Shown here piece after piece: positions 45,935-57,141 of a DNA stretch of 64,000 nucleotides. Within the stretch, counting starts at the first letter, position 1, and every line of letters begins with the position of its first letter. A program made the position numbers and the translations under genes. Source of the DNA: Ideonella aquatica (GTDB lineage Bacteria; Pseudomonadota; Gammaproteobacteria; Burkholderiales; Burkholderiaceae_C); NCBI RefSeq assembly GCF_018069755.1, contig NZ_JAGQDE010000009.1, positions 124,001 through 188,000 of the forward strand, in the 5' to 3' direction. Under the pieces are notes generated by a model that did no database searches, was not told where the DNA came from, and saw only the letters and a list, made by a program, of their open reading frames with translations.

Positions 45935-48900
45935 TGAGTGCCGGACAGGGGGGAGCCGGCGGCGGCTTCAACATCTCGCGCTGGGCGCTGGAGCATGCGC
46001 CGCTGACGCGCTACCTGATGGTGGTGCTGATGCTGCTGGGCGTGGCGGCCTACCTGCAACTGGGCCAGGACGAGGACCCGCCGTTCACCTTCCGGGCGAT
46101 GGTGGTGCAGGCCTACTGGCCGGGCGCCAGTGCCCAGCAGGTGGCCGAGCAGGTGACCGACAAGATCGAGCGCACGCTGCAGGAGGTGCCCCACAGCGAC
46201 ATCATCCGCAGCTTCACCAAGCCGGGCGAATCGCTGACCATCCTGCAGCTGAAGGACTCGTCGCCGGCGGCCGACGTGCCCGACACCTGGTACCAGGTGC
46301 GCAAGAAGATCGGCGACATGCGCGGCACCTTGCCGCAGGGGGTGATCGGGCCCTTCTTCAATGACGAGTTCGGCGAGGTCTACGGCTCGATCTACGCGCT
46401 GGCGGGCGACGGCTTCACCAACGAGGAGCTGCGCCAGTTTGCCGAGCGTGTGCGCGGCGAGCTGCTGCGGGTGCATGACGTGGCCAAGGTCGAGCTCTTC
46501 GGCGTGCAGGCCGAGAAGCTGTTCATCGAGCTCTCGCACAAGCGCGTGGCGACGCTGGGCCTGGACATGAACCAGGTGCTGGTCCAGCTCTCGGCGCAGA
46601 ACGCGGTGGAAAGCTCCGGCGTGCTCAATGCCGGCACCGAGAACCTGCAGGTCCGCGTGGCCGGCCAGCTGCGCACCGTGGACGACCTGCGCGCGCTGCC
46701 GATCCGCGGCGTCAACCCGAGCACCGGCCAGGCCAGCGCGCTGCGGCTGGGCGACATCGCCGAGATCCGCCGCGGCTATTCTGATCCGCCGGGCGTGATG
46801 GTGCGCCACCAGGGCCGCCAGGTGGTGGCGCTGGGTGTGGCCATGGCCAAGGGCGGCGACATCATCGCGATGGGCAAGGCGCTGCGCGCGAAGGTCGAGG
46901 CCATCCAGGCCGAGCTGCCGGTGGGTGTGGAGCTGTCGCAGGTGCAGGACCAGCCCAAGGCGGTGAGCCTGTCAGTGGGCGAGTTCATCCGCGTGCTGGT
47001 GGAGGCGGTGGCGGTGGTGCTGGCGGTCAGCTTCATCAGCCTGGGTCTGCACTTCAAGCCGCTGCGCATCGACATCTGGCCCGGCCTGGTGGTGGCGATC
47101 ACCATTCCGCTGGTGCTGGCGATCACCTTCGTGACGATGTTCTACTGGGGCGTCGGGCTGCACAAGATCTCGCTGGGCTCGCTGATCATCGCGCTGGGCC
47201 TGCTGGTGGACGACGCGATCATTGCGGTCGAGATGATGGTGCGCAAGCTGGAAGAGGGCTACGACCGCATGCGTGCCGCGACCTACGCCTACGAGGCCAC
47301 GTCGATGCCCATGCTCACCGGCACGCTGATCACGGCCGCAGGCTTCCTGCCGATCGGCATGGCCAAGTCCACGGTGGGCGAGTACACCTTCGCGATCTTC
47401 GCGGTCACCTCGGCGGCGCTGCTGATCTCCTGGGTGGTGTCGGTGTACTTCGTGCCCTACCTGGGCGCCTGGCTGCTGAAGACCCGCCAGGGCCATGACG
47501 GTGAGGCCCACGAGCTGTTTGACACGCCGTTCTACCAGCGCTTTCGCGCGATGGTGACCTGGTGCGTGGAGCACCGCTGGAAGACCATCGCCATCACGCT
47601 GGCGATCTTCGCGCTCGGCCTGGTTGGCATGGGCCGGGTGCAGCAGCAGTTCTTCCCCGATTCCAGCCGCCCGGAGATCCTGGTCGATCTGTGGCTGCCC
47701 GAGGGCTCAACGATCCAGCAGAGCGAGCTGCTGGCGCACCGATTCGAGCAGCGCATGGCCAAGGAAGCGGGCGTGGCCACGGTCACTGCCTGGGTGGGCA
47801 GCGGCGTGCCGCGCTTCTACCTGCCGCTGGACCAGGTGTTCCCGCAGGCCAACGTGAGCCAGTTCATCGTCCTGCCCAAGGACCTGACAGCCCGCGAGGA
47901 GCTGCGCCTGCGCCTGCCGCAATTGCTGGCCAGCGAATTCCCGGAGGCGCGCGGCCGCGTCAAGCTGCTGCCCAACGGACCGCCGGTGCCGTACCCGGTG
48001 CAGTTCCGCGTGGTGGGCCCCGACATGGCATCGGTACGCCAGTGGGGCACTGAGGCCCGTGCTGTGCTGCAGGCGCATCCCAGCATGCGCGGCGTCAACG
48101 ACAACTGGAACGAGCCGGTCAAGGCGCTGCAGCTGGAGGTGGACCAGGACAAGGCACGCGCGTTGGGTGTCAGCAGCCAGTCGATCGCCCAGGCGGCGCG
48201 CGTGCTGCTGTCAGGCAGCACGGTGGGCCAGTTCCGCGAGGGCGACCGCCTGATCGACATCGTGCTGCGCCAGCCCGCCGACGAGCGCGACACCATCACC
48301 GCGCTGGGCAATGCCTACGTGCCCACGGCCAGCGGTCGCTCGGTGCCGCTGAACCAGGTGGCCACCTACCGTTTCGGCTGGGAGCCCGGTGTGCTGTGGC
48401 GCGAAGGCCGGCTCTACGCGGTGACGGTGCAGGGCGACGTGATCGAAGGCGTGCAGGGCGCCACCGTGACCAACGAGGTCTGGCCGCAGATGCAGGCCCT
48501 GGCGCAGCGCATGCCGCCGGGCATGCACATCGAGGTGGCCGGTGCGGTGGCCGAGAGCCAGAAGGGCCAGGGCTCGATCGCCGCCGGCGTGCCGGTGATG
48601 GGCTTCATCATGCTGACCCTGCTGATGCTGCAGCTGCAGAGCTTCGGCCGCGCGATGCTGGTGGTGCTGACCGCGCCGCTGGGCATTGCCGGTGTGGCCG
48701 GCGCGTTGCTGCTGCTGAACCGACCCTTCGGCTTCGTGGCGCTGCTGGGCTTCATCGCGCTGCTGGGCATGATCATGCGCAACTCGGTGATCCTGATCGA
48801 CCAGATCGAGCAGGACCGCAGCGCCGGCGTGTCGGCAGCCAAGGCCATCGTCGAGTCGGCGGTGCGCCGCTTCCGGCCGATCGTGCTGACAGCGGCGGCG

Positions 48901-49077
48901 GCGATGCTGGCGATGATCCCGCTGTCACGCAGCCTGTTCTGGGGGCCGATGGCGGTGGCCATCATGGGTGGATTGCTGGTCGCCACGGTGCTGACGCTGC
49001 TGGCGCTGCCCGCCATGTATGCGGCCTGGTTCCGCATTGAGAGGCCGTCGGCGTCGGAAACGCCCGCGGGACGATAG
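45934..49077 (+). CDS. RND efflux transporter permease
   Basis: A 1047-residue inner-membrane RND transporter of the HAE-1 type. There are 12 transmembrane helices with two large periplasmic loops. The proton-relay pair in TM4 is visible as LGLLVDDAIIAVEMM, and a conserved Lys follows in the second half. It starts one base within the stop codon of the fusion protein. No outer-membrane factor gene follows, so it probably uses an unlinked TolC-type channel. Substrate unknown; the N-terminal DEDPPFTFRAMVVQAYWPGAS is of the CusA/AcrB-neighbouring, 'acriflavin resistance' subgroup. Confidence 0.94.
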   Translation: MSAGQGGAGGGFNISRWALEHAPLTRYLMVVLMLLGVAAYLQLGQDEDPPFTFRAMVVQAYWPGASAQQVAEQVTDKIERTLQEVPHSDIIRSFTKPGESLTILQLKDSSPAADVPDTWYQVRKKIGDMRGTLPQGVIGPFFNDEFGEVYGSIYALAGDGFTNEELRQFAERVRGELLRVHDVAKVELFGVQAEKLFIELSHKRVATLGLDMNQVLVQLSAQNAVESSGVLNAGTENLQVRVAGQLRTVDDLRALPIRGVNPSTGQASALRLGDIAEIRRGYSDPPGVMVRHQGRQVVALGVAMAKGGDIIAMGKALRAKVEAIQAELPVGVELSQVQDQPKAVSLSVGEFIRVLVEAVAVVLAVSFISLGLHFKPLRIDIWPGLVVAITIPLVLAITFVTMFYWGVGLHKISLGSLIIALGLLVDDAIIAVEMMVRKLEEGYDRMRAATYAYEATSMPMLTGTLITAAGFLPIGMAKSTVGEYTFAIFAVTSAALLISWVVSVYFVPYLGAWLLKTRQGHDGEAHELFDTPFYQRFRAMVTWCVEHRWKTIAITLAIFALGLVGMGRVQQQFFPDSSRPEILVDLWLPEGSTIQQSELLAHRFEQRMAKEAGVATVTAWVGSGVPRFYLPLDQVFPQANVSQFIVLPKDLTAREELRLRLPQLLASEFPEARGRVKLLPNGPPVPYPVQFRVVGPDMASVRQWGTEARAVLQAHPSMRGVNDNWNEPVKALQLEVDQDKARALGVSSQSIAQAARVLLSGSTVGQFREGDRLIDIVLRQPADERDTITALGNAYVPTASGRSVPLNQVATYRFGWEPGVLWREGRLYAVTVQGDVIEGVQGATVTNEVWPQMQALAQRMPPGMHIEVAGAVAESQKGQGSIAAGVPVMGFIMLTLLMLQLQSFGRAMLVVLTAPLGIAGVAGALLLLNRPFGFVALLGFIALLGMIMRNSVILIDQIEQDRSAGVSAAKAIVESAVRRFRPIVLTAAAAMLAMIPLSRSLFWGPMAVAIMGGLLVATVLTLLALPAMYAAWFRIERPSASETPAGR

Positions 49078-49212
49078 AATCCACGGTTTACCGGTTCGCA
49101 GGGGCCGGGACGGCCAGGGCAGGGTGCCTCGGCTTGTCCAGGTCCCGCACTGCCGTACAAGGAGCGCCCGTGGGTTGGCCTGACCGCCGCCGACGGGCTC
49201 GTGATCGGATCC

Positions 49213-49299
49213 GCGCGGGTGGCGAAATTGGTAGACGCACCAGGTTTAGGTCCTGACGCCTTCACGGGCGTGCCGGTTCGAGTCCGGCTCCGCGCACCA
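49213..49299 (+). tRNA. tRNA-Leu (anticodon UAG)
   Basis: An 87-base class II tRNA with encoded CCA. Acceptor GCGCGGG (49213-49219) pairs with TCCGCGC (49289-49295); the anticodon loop is TTTAGGT, so the anticodon is UAG reading CUN, chiefly CUA/CUG. A long variable arm (CGCC-TTCACG-GGCG) and the T-loop GTTCGAGTC are present. It is placed between the RND gene and tig. Confidence 0.96.
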
Positions 49300-49345
49300 T
49301 CGGAACCGATCACGTTCAGAGACACCCCAACCCCAGAGTTTGTCC

Positions 49346-50656
49346 ATGGCCGTCACTGTTGAAACCCTCGAGAAGCTGGAGCGTCGCATCACGCTGAACC
49401 TGTCGGCCACCGACATCAATGCGGAGGTCGAGGCCCGTCTGAAGAAGCTGTCGCGCACCGTCAAGGCCGATGGCTTCCGCCCCGGCAAGGTGCCGATGTC
49501 GGTCGTGGCCCAGCGCTACGGCTACTCGGTCCAGTACGAGGTGATGAACGACAAGCTCGGCGAGGCCTTCGCCCAGGCCGCCGGCGAGGCGCAGCTGCGC
49601 GTGGCTGGCGTGCCCAGCATCAGCCAGAAGGACGGCGCCGCCGAAGGCACGATGGCCTTCGACGCCACCTTCGAGGTCTACCCCGAGGTCAAGATCGGCG
49701 ACCTGGCTACGGCCGAGGTCGAGCGCGTCAACGCCGAAGTTGACGAGGCCGCCGTGGACCGCACGATCGAGATCCTGCGCAAGCAGCGTCGCAGCTTCGC
49801 CCAGCGCCCGGCCGCCGAAGGCGCGCAGGCCGGTGACCGCGTCACCATCGACTTTGAAGGCAAGATCGACGGCGAGCCCTTTGCCGGCGGCAAGGCCGAG
49901 GCCTTCCAGTTCCTGGTCGGCGAAGGCCAGATGCTGGAGCAGTTCGACGCCGCCGTGCGCGGCATGAAGGTCGGCGACAGCAAGACCTTCCCGCTGCAGT
50001 TCCCGGCCGACTACCACGGCCAGGATGTGGCCGGCAAGGAAGCCGACTTCCTGGTCACGATGAAGAAGATCGAGGCCCAGCACCTGCCTGAGGTGACGGC
50101 TGAGTTCGCCAAGTCGCTGGGCATTGCCGATGGCACCGTCGAGGCGCTGCGCGCCGACGTGCGCAAGAACCTCGAGCGCGAGGTCAAGTTCCGCGTGCTG
50201 GCCCGCAACAAGGCGGCCGCGATGGATGCGCTGGTCAAGGTGGCCGAGCTGGACCTGCCCAAGGCCCTGGTCGACAGCGAGCTGGAGCGCCTGGCCGAAG
50301 GCGCCCGCGCCGACCTGAAGGCGCGCGGTGTCAAGGACGCCGACAAGGCGCCGATCCCCAAGGAAATCTTCCAGCCGCAGGCCGAGCGCCGCGTGCGCCT
50401 GGGCCTGGTGGTGGCCGAGCTGGTCAAGGCCAACAACCTGCAGGCCAAGCCCGAGCAGCTGCAGGCCCACATCGAGGAGATGGCCCAGAGCTACGAAAAG
50501 CCGGCCGAGGTGATCCGCTGGTACCTCTCTGACCGCGAGCGCATGGCCGAGGTCGAAGCCGTGGTCATCGAGAACAACGTCACCGGCTTCGTGCTGGCCC
50601 AGGCCAAGGTCAGCGACAAGCAGCTGCCCTTCGAGGAGCTGATGTCCGCCTCCTGA
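49346..50656 (+). CDS. tig: Trigger factor
   Basis: Ribosome-associated chaperone and prolyl isomerase, 436 residues. The N-terminal ribosome-binding domain contains the signature [12 protein letters not shown] near residue 45; the FKBP-type PPIase domain follows ([23 protein letters not shown], about 160-240), and then the long helical arms. ATG 49346 is used. First gene of tig-clpP-clpX-lon; an intrinsic terminator separates it from clpP. Confidence 0.97.
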   Translation: MAVTVETLEKLERRITLNLSATDINAEVEARLKKLSRTVKADGFRPGKVPMSVVAQRYGYSVQYEVMNDKLGEAFAQAAGEAQLRVAGVPSISQKDGAAEGTMAFDATFEVYPEVKIGDLATAEVERVNAEVDEAAVDRTIEILRKQRRSFAQRPAAEGAQAGDRVTIDFEGKIDGEPFAGGKAEAFQFLVGEGQMLEQFDAAVRGMKVGDSKTFPLQFPADYHGQDVAGKEADFLVTMKKIEAQHLPEVTAEFAKSLGIADGTVEALRADVRKNLEREVKFRVLARNKAAAMDALVKVAELDLPKALVDSELERLAEGARADLKARGVKDADKAPIPKEIFQPQAERRVRLGLVVAELVKANNLQAKPEQLQAHIEEMAQSYEKPAEVIRWYLSDRERMAEVEAVVIENNVTGFVLAQAKVSDKQLPFEELMSAS

Positions 50657-50693
50657 TGCCGCCCTGTGCGCACCCGCGTACACGCACCAAATC

Positions 50694-50720
50694 AGCCCGG
50701 CCCAGTTGCCGGGCTTTTTT
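50694..50720 (+). terminator. Intrinsic terminator between tig and clpP
   Basis: AGCCCGGC (50694-50701) pairs with GCCGGGCT (50708-50715), loop CCAGTT, followed by TTTTTT. clpP starts 73 bases later, so it must have its own promoter; CATAAT at 50748-50753 is a candidate -10. Confidence 0.9.
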
Positions 50721-50792
50721 CTGGATCAGGGGCTTGCTGGCGCGCCGCATAATGGGCGCATCCTTCGCAACGATCTCTTCTCAAGGACATCC

Positions 50793-51401
50793 ATGAGTGC
50801 ACTGGACACCCAAGCCCTGGGCATGGTCCCGATGGTCATCGAGCAGTCGGGCCGCGGTGAGCGCGCCTACGACATCTACTCGCGCTTGCTGCGCGAGCGC
50901 ATCATCTTCCTGGTCGGTCCGGTGAACGACCAGAGCGCGAATCTGGTGGTCGCGCAGCTGCTGTTCCTGGAGAGCGAGAACCCGGACAAGGACATCTCGT
51001 TCTACATCAACTCGCCCGGCGGCAGCGTCAGCGCCGGCATGTCGATCTACGACACCATGCAGTTCATCAAGCCGGATGTGTCCACGATGTGCATGGGCAT
51101 GGCGGCCAGCATGGGCGCCTTCCTGCTGGCGGCCGGTGCCAAGGGCAAGCGCTTCTCGCTGCCCAACAGCAAGATCATGATCCACCAGCCGCTGGGCGGC
51201 ACCCAGGGCCAGGCCACCGACATCGAGATCCACGCCCGCGAGATTCTCAAAACCCGCGAGCAGCTCAACCGCATCCTGGCCGAACGCAGCGGCCAGCCGC
51301 TGGAGAAGATCCAGGCCGACACCGAGCGTGACTACTACATGAGCGCGGCCGAAGCCCAGACCTACGGCCTGATCGACCAGGTGCTCGACAAGCGCGGCTG
51401 A
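50793..51401 (+). CDS. clpP: ATP-dependent Clp protease proteolytic subunit
   Basis: ClpP forms the 14-subunit peptidase barrel used by ClpX and ClpA. The 202-residue product has the catalytic triad Ser106 ([11 protein letters not shown]), His131 (MIHQPLGG) and Asp180 (DTERDYYM). ATG 50793, just after CAAGGAC, gives the usual short propeptide; the frame is open further upstream, but that part lies in the terminator region. Followed by clpX at 97 bases. Confidence 0.97.
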   Translation: MSALDTQALGMVPMVIEQSGRGERAYDIYSRLLRERIIFLVGPVNDQSANLVVAQLLFLESENPDKDISFYINSPGGSVSAGMSIYDTMQFIKPDVSTMCMGMAASMGAFLLAAGAKGKRFSLPNSKIMIHQPLGGTQGQATDIEIHAREILKTREQLNRILAERSGQPLEKIQADTERDYYMSAAEAQTYGLIDQVLDKRG

Positions 51402-51498
51402 GCCCGGCCGCAGGCGGATTTCCCCCTCTTTTCGCACCCGAAGGGCGATCCGTACTTGCACTATCATTGAACGACCACTTCCCCAGCCAGCCGAGCCC

Positions 51499-52767
51499 AT
51501 GCCCGAGAAGAAAGGCACTTCTGCCGAAAAGGTCCTCCACTGCTCTTTCTGCGGGAAGAATCAGCACGAGGTCAAAAAGCTCATCGCAGGGCCGTCGGTC
51601 TTCATCTGCGACGAGTGCATCGAGCTGTGCAACGACATCATCCGTGACGAGGTCCCGGCGGAGGTGGGTGGGGCGAAGGCCGCCAAGTCTGACCTGCCCA
51701 CGCCAACCGAGATCAAGTCCAGCCTGGACCAGTACGTGATTGGCCAGGAAGCCGCCAAGCGCACGCTGGCGGTGGCGGTCTACAACCACTACAAGCGGCT
51801 CAAGCACCTGGGTGGCTCCAAGGACGAGGTCGAGCTCGCCAAGAGCAACATCCTGCTGATCGGCCCCACCGGCTCGGGCAAGACCCTGCTGGCGCAGACC
51901 CTGGCGCGCCTGCTGAACGTGCCCTTCGTGATCGCCGACGCCACCACGCTGACCGAAGCCGGCTACGTGGGCGAGGACGTCGAAAACATCATCCAGAAGC
52001 TGCTGCAGAACTGCAACTACGATGTGGAACGGGCCCAGCGCGGCATCGTCTACATCGATGAGATCGACAAGATCACCCGCAAGTCCGACAACCCCAGCAT
52101 CACCCGCGATGTCTCGGGCGAGGGCGTGCAGCAGGCGCTGCTGAAGCTGGTGGAAGGCACCATGGCCAGCGTGCCGCCGCAGGGCGGCCGCAAGCACCCC
52201 AACCAGGATTTCCTGCAGATCGACACGACCAACATCCTGTTCATCTGCGGCGGCGCGTTTGACGGCCTGGAAAAGGTCATCCAGAACCGCACCGAAAAGT
52301 CCGGCATCGGCTTTGGTGCCACGGTGCATTCCAAGTCGGAGAAACGCGCGTCGGAGCTGTTTCGCCACGTCGAGCCCGAAGACCTCGTTCGGTTCGGCCT
52401 GATCCCCGAACTGGTGGGCCGCCTGCCGGTGGTCGCCACGCTGGGCGAGCTGACTGAGGACGCGCTGGTGCAGATCCTCGTCGAGCCCAAGAACGCGCTG
52501 CTCAAGCAATACCAGAAACTCTTCTCGATGGACGGTGTGGAGCTGGAGATCCGGCCGTCCGCGCTGGCCGCCATCGCCCGCCGCGCGCTCAAGCGCAAGA
52601 CCGGCGCGCGCGGCCTGCGTTCCATCATGGAGCAGGCGCTGATCGACACCATGTTCGACCTGCCCACGCTCGACGGCGTGGCCAAGGTGGTGGTCGACGA
52701 GCACATCATCGACGAAGGCGGCAAGCCTTTGCTGGTGTACCGCGAGCAGGCCAAGGCCAGCGCCTGA
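51499..52767 (+). CDS. clpX: ATP-dependent Clp protease ATPase subunit ClpX
   Basis: AAA+ unfoldase that feeds ClpP. The 422-residue protein begins with the zinc-binding domain ([20 protein letters not shown], then CDECIELC) and has Walker [12 protein letters not shown], Walker [11 protein letters not shown], and the ClpP-contact loop IGFG. Full length and normal. Stops 105 bases before lon. Regulation: no clear heat-shock promoter seen in front of clpX. Confidence 0.98.
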   Translation: MPEKKGTSAEKVLHCSFCGKNQHEVKKLIAGPSVFICDECIELCNDIIRDEVPAEVGGAKAAKSDLPTPTEIKSSLDQYVIGQEAAKRTLAVAVYNHYKRLKHLGGSKDEVELAKSNILLIGPTGSGKTLLAQTLARLLNVPFVIADATTLTEAGYVGEDVENIIQKLLQNCNYDVERAQRGIVYIDEIDKITRKSDNPSITRDVSGEGVQQALLKLVEGTMASVPPQGGRKHPNQDFLQIDTTNILFICGGAFDGLEKVIQNRTEKSGIGFGATVHSKSEKRASELFRHVEPEDLVRFGLIPELVGRLPVVATLGELTEDALVQILVEPKNALLKQYQKLFSMDGVELEIRPSALAAIARRALKRKTGARGLRSIMEQALIDTMFDLPTLDGVAKVVVDEHIIDEGGKPLLVYREQAKASA

Positions 52768-52820
52768 CCCTCGCCAACGCCTCACCCCCCAGATCGACCA
52801 GCCCCCGATGACGCTGGTCA

Positions 52821-52848
52821 CTTGCAAACACCCGCTCGGCCCCCAGAT
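52821..52848 (+). promoter_or_regulatory. Candidate sigma-32 (heat-shock) promoter of lon
   Basis: CTTGCAA (52821-52827), 13 bases, then CCCCAGAT (52841-52848) matches the heat-shock consensus CTTGAAA-N(12-15)-CCCCATNT at 6 of 7 and 6-7 of 8 positions. The transcription start would be near 52855, 18 bases before the lon ATG. It also shows that an upstream in-frame TTG at 52822 cannot be the start. Confidence 0.6.
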
Positions 52849-52872
52849 GGGTTCGAGAAAGTGAGGCCCTTG

Positions 52873-55305
<2,433 letters not shown>

Positions 55306-55328
55306 TCGTTCGCCCGTCGAAAAAATCT

Positions 55329-55357
55329 CATGGCCGCTTCATGGCGGCCATGTTTTT
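55329..55357 (+). terminator. Intrinsic terminator of lon
   Basis: CATGGCCGC (55329-55337) pairs with GCGGCCATG (55344-55352), loop TTCATG, followed by TTTTT. It lies 24 bases after the lon stop, and its T-run ends just before the -10 box of the tRNA promoter. Confidence 0.92.
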
Positions 55358-55360
55358 GCC

Positions 55361-55376
55361 TATAATGCGAGCTTCG
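55361..55376 (+). promoter_or_regulatory. Promoter of the tRNA-Gly/Cys/Leu cluster
   Basis: Perfect TATAAT (55361-55366) followed by GCGAGCTTCG, the same discriminator as at tRNA-Pro (18799-18808). The -35 (TTCATG, 55338-55343, 17-base spacing) is poor and falls in the loop of the lon terminator. A 90-base leader precedes the first tRNA. Confidence 0.7.
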
Positions 55377-55464
55377 CTGCTGCGGCAGGGCGCTCTTGCA
55401 AGAGAGCGACAGGCCGAGCGACACCAAGCGCGTCAGCAGCGAAAGTGTTCCGAGAGGAGCCCCT

Positions 55465-55540
55465 GCGGGAATAGCTCAGTTGGTAGAGCGCAACCTTGCC
55501 AAGGTTGAGGTCGCGAGTTCGAGCCTCGTTTCCCGCTCCA
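55465..55540 (+). tRNA. tRNA-Gly (anticodon GCC), copy 1
   Basis: A 76-base tRNA with encoded CCA. Acceptor GCGGGAA pairs with TTCCCGC; anticodon stem CAACC/GGTTG encloses TTGCCAA, so the anticodon is GCC (reads GGC/GGU). Identical to the copies at 55708 and 55844. Followed within 10 bases by an intrinsic terminator. Confidence 0.97.
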
Positions 55541-55550
55541 GATGCCCAAG

Positions 55551-55574
55551 AGGGAAGCCCCGGCTTCCCTTTTT
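55551..55574 (+). terminator. Intrinsic terminator inside the tRNA cluster
   Basis: AGGGAAGC (55551-55558) pairs with GCTTCCCT (55563-55570), loop CCCG, followed by T to 55574. It separates tRNA-Gly copy 1 from tRNA-Cys. The remaining tRNAs would need read-through or another promoter. Confidence 0.85.
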
Positions 55575-55618
55575 CATCGGGGGAGCCTGGCGGCGCACGC
55601 CTCCTTCGGGAATCCGAA

Positions 55619-55692
55619 GGCGCGATAGCAAAGCGGTTATGCAACGGATTGCAAATCCGTCTAGTCCAGTTCGACTCTGGATCGCGCCTCCA
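55619..55692 (+). tRNA. tRNA-Cys (anticodon GCA)
   Basis: A 74-base tRNA with encoded CCA. Acceptor GGCGCGA pairs with TCGCGCC; anticodon stem ACGGA/TCCGT encloses TTGCAAA, anticodon GCA. The hairpin CCTTCGG-GAAT-CCGAAGG (55603-55620) overlaps its first two bases. Confidence 0.97.
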
Positions 55693-55707
55693 GTCTCTTG
55701 AAGCGAC

Positions 55708-55783
55708 GCGGGAATAGCTCAGTTGGTAGAGCGCAACCTTGCCAAGGTTGAGGTCGCGAGTTCGAGCCTCGTTTCCCGCTCCA
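55708..55783 (+). tRNA. tRNA-Gly (anticodon GCC), copy 2
   Basis: Identical over all 76 bases to copies 1 and 3, with encoded CCA and anticodon GCC. Only 15 bases after tRNA-Cys, so the pair is clearly cotranscribed. Confidence 0.97.
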
Positions 55784-55843
55784 GATCACCAACCGGTGAG
55801 CCTTCGGGCGCATCGGCGGGGCCGGCAGGCCCACGCATCCCAA

Positions 55844-55919
55844 GCGGGAATAGCTCAGTTGGTAGAGCGCAACCTTGCCAAGGTTGAGGTCGCGAGTTCG
55901 AGCCTCGTTTCCCGCTCCA
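55844..55919 (+). tRNA. tRNA-Gly (anticodon GCC), copy 3
   Basis: Third identical copy, 76 bases, 60 bases after copy 2. Followed by a perfect 12-base-pair hairpin at 55925-55951. Confidence 0.97.
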
Positions 55920-55924
55920 ATCCC

Positions 55925-55951
55925 CAACGGCCGCACTCTGTGCGGCCGTTG
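55925..55951. terminator. Hairpin after the tRNA-Gly array
   Basis: CAACGGCCGCAC pairs perfectly with GTGCGGCCGTTG around a TCT loop. There is no T-run on either strand, so it may end transcription only with help, or may serve processing before tRNA-Leu at 55991. Confidence 0.6.
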
Positions 55952-55990
55952 CGCTGTGTGGCACCGCCTATCATGGGCCCCACGTGTGCC

Positions 55991-56079
55991 GCCTGGATGG
56001 CGAAATCGGTAGACGCAGCGGACTTAAACTCCGCAGCCCTGCAAGGGGCGTACGGGTTCGAGTCCCGTTCCAGGCACCA
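55991..56079 (+). tRNA. tRNA-Leu (anticodon UAA)
   Basis: An 89-base class II tRNA with encoded CCA. Acceptor GCCTGGA pairs with TCCAGGC; anticodon stem GCGGA/TCCGC encloses CTTAAAC, anticodon UAA, reading UUA/UUG. Long variable arm (GCCCT-GCAA-GGGGC). Fifth tRNA of the cluster; murI converges 13 bases downstream. Confidence 0.97.
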
Positions 56080-56092
56080 GCGCCCAGACGCC

Positions 56093-56902
56093 TCAGACCA
56101 CCACGCGACGCGCCGCGGTCGTCAGACCCAGCCAGTCGCGGGTCAGCCGCTCCAGCACCTCGGTCGGGCCGGTGTTCTCCAGGCGCAGGCCGGTCCAGGG
56201 CGCCTCGGCGCTGGCCGCAGGGGCTTCGCCCAGCAGGCGGATCGCCTGGCGCGCCACGGCCTCGGCGGTGTCCAGCAACTGCACGCCGGGTTGCAGTCGC
56301 TGCGCAATGCGCTCGGCCACAAAGGGGTAATGGGTGCAGCCCAGCACCACCACATCCACGGCGGCGGCGTTCAGTGGCGCCAGATGGCGGTCGAGCAGGC
56401 GCTCGATCTCGGCGCGGCCGTCCTCGCCCTGCTCGATGGCGGCGGCCAGGCCGGGGCAGGGCAGGCGCATCACCTCGCAGTGACCGGCGTGGCGCTGCAC
56501 CAGGGCGTCAAAGCGGGGGCTGGCCAGCGTGGCCGTGGTGGCCATGACGGCGATGTGACCGCTTCGGCTGAGTGCTGCCGCGGGCTTCACGCCTGGCTCC
56601 ACGCCGACCAGCGGCAGTGTGGGATAGCGCGCCCGCAGGTGATCGATCGCCCAGGCGGTGGCGGTGTTGCAGGCCACCACCAGCATGCCGGCGCCGCTGT
56701 TGAGCAGGTGCTCGGCCAGGCGCTGGCTGCGATCAATGACCTGCGCGGGATCCTTGTCACCGTAGGGGGCGTGGGCCGAGTCGGCAAGGTAGTGCAGCGG
56801 ATGTTCGGGCCGCAGGCGGTGCAGCGCGCGCAGCACCGACAGGCCGCCCACGCCGGAGTCGAAGACGCCGATGGCGCGGGGCGGGCGGGGCAGGTCGTAC
56901 AT
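56093..56902 (-). CDS. murI: Glutamate racemase
   Basis: Makes D-glutamate for peptidoglycan. The 269-residue protein has both catalytic cysteines of the Asp/Glu racemase family: VVACNTATAWA and LGCTHYPFV, plus the N-terminal GVFDSGVGGLSVL. Normal length. It is transcribed towards the tRNA cluster with only 13 bases between, and divergently from etfB. Confidence 0.96.
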   Translation of the reverse strand: MYDLPRPPRAIGVFDSGVGGLSVLRALHRLRPEHPLHYLADSAHAPYGDKDPAQVIDRSQRLAEHLLNSGAGMLVVACNTATAWAIDHLRARYPTLPLVGVEPGVKPAAALSRSGHIAVMATTATLASPRFDALVQRHAGHCEVMRLPCPGLAAAIEQGEDGRAEIERLLDRHLAPLNAAAVDVVVLGCTHYPFVAERIAQRLQPGVQLLDTAEAVARQAIRLLGEAPAASAEAPWTGLRLENTGPTEVLERLTRDWLGLTTAARRVVV

Positions 56903-56956
56903 GCGGGCGGGAGTCTACCTGCTCGCATCGTCCCTTCGGGTTTTCACCGAGTTGGC

Positions 56957-57000
56957 TTGTGCGATCGACCGGCTGACACCTAAAATAGAACGAACGTTCG
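56957..57000 (+). promoter_or_regulatory. Candidate etf promoter with TetR-like palindrome
   Basis: TTGTGC (56957-56962), 18 bases, TAAAAT (56981-56986), then the perfect palindrome CGAACGTTCG (56991-57000) over the expected transcription start, extended by weaker symmetry (AGAACGAACGTTCGATTT overall). This is a typical repressor position. TetR-family regulators of fatty acid genes in Betaproteobacteria use GAACG/CGTTC-type sites as far as I recall; identity not confirmed. Confidence 0.5.
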
Positions 57001-57089
57001 ATTTAAAAGACGGGTGCCGCGCGCCCGTCCACGCGAGTTTCCACGAGGGAAGATGCCGTGCGGCACGCATCGCCCCTAGAATCGCTTGG

Positions 57090-57105
57090 TTTACGTTAAC
57101 GTCAA
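57090..57105. promoter_or_regulatory. LiuR-like operator upstream of etfB
   Basis: TTTACGTTAACGTCAA contains a perfect palindrome ACGTTAACGT with near-symmetric flanks (TTn...nAA). From memory this resembles the motif of LiuR, a MerR-family regulator of branched-chain amino acid and fatty acid degradation genes in Proteobacteria. It lies 36 bases before the etfB start. Confidence 0.55.
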
Positions 57106-57141
57106 TTCAACAACCTCGACATCCGACAGGAGCAACGCAGC

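Noticed and set aside
52822-52872. Upstream in-frame TTG start for lon
   Set aside because: It lies inside the candidate heat-shock -35 element and adds 17 residues not typical of Lon; ATG 52873 has a ribosome site and the usual N-terminus.
55465-55919. Three long identical direct repeats of 76 bases, possibly a repeat array
   Set aside because: Each folds as a complete tRNA-Gly with CCA; unequal spacers and no CRISPR features.
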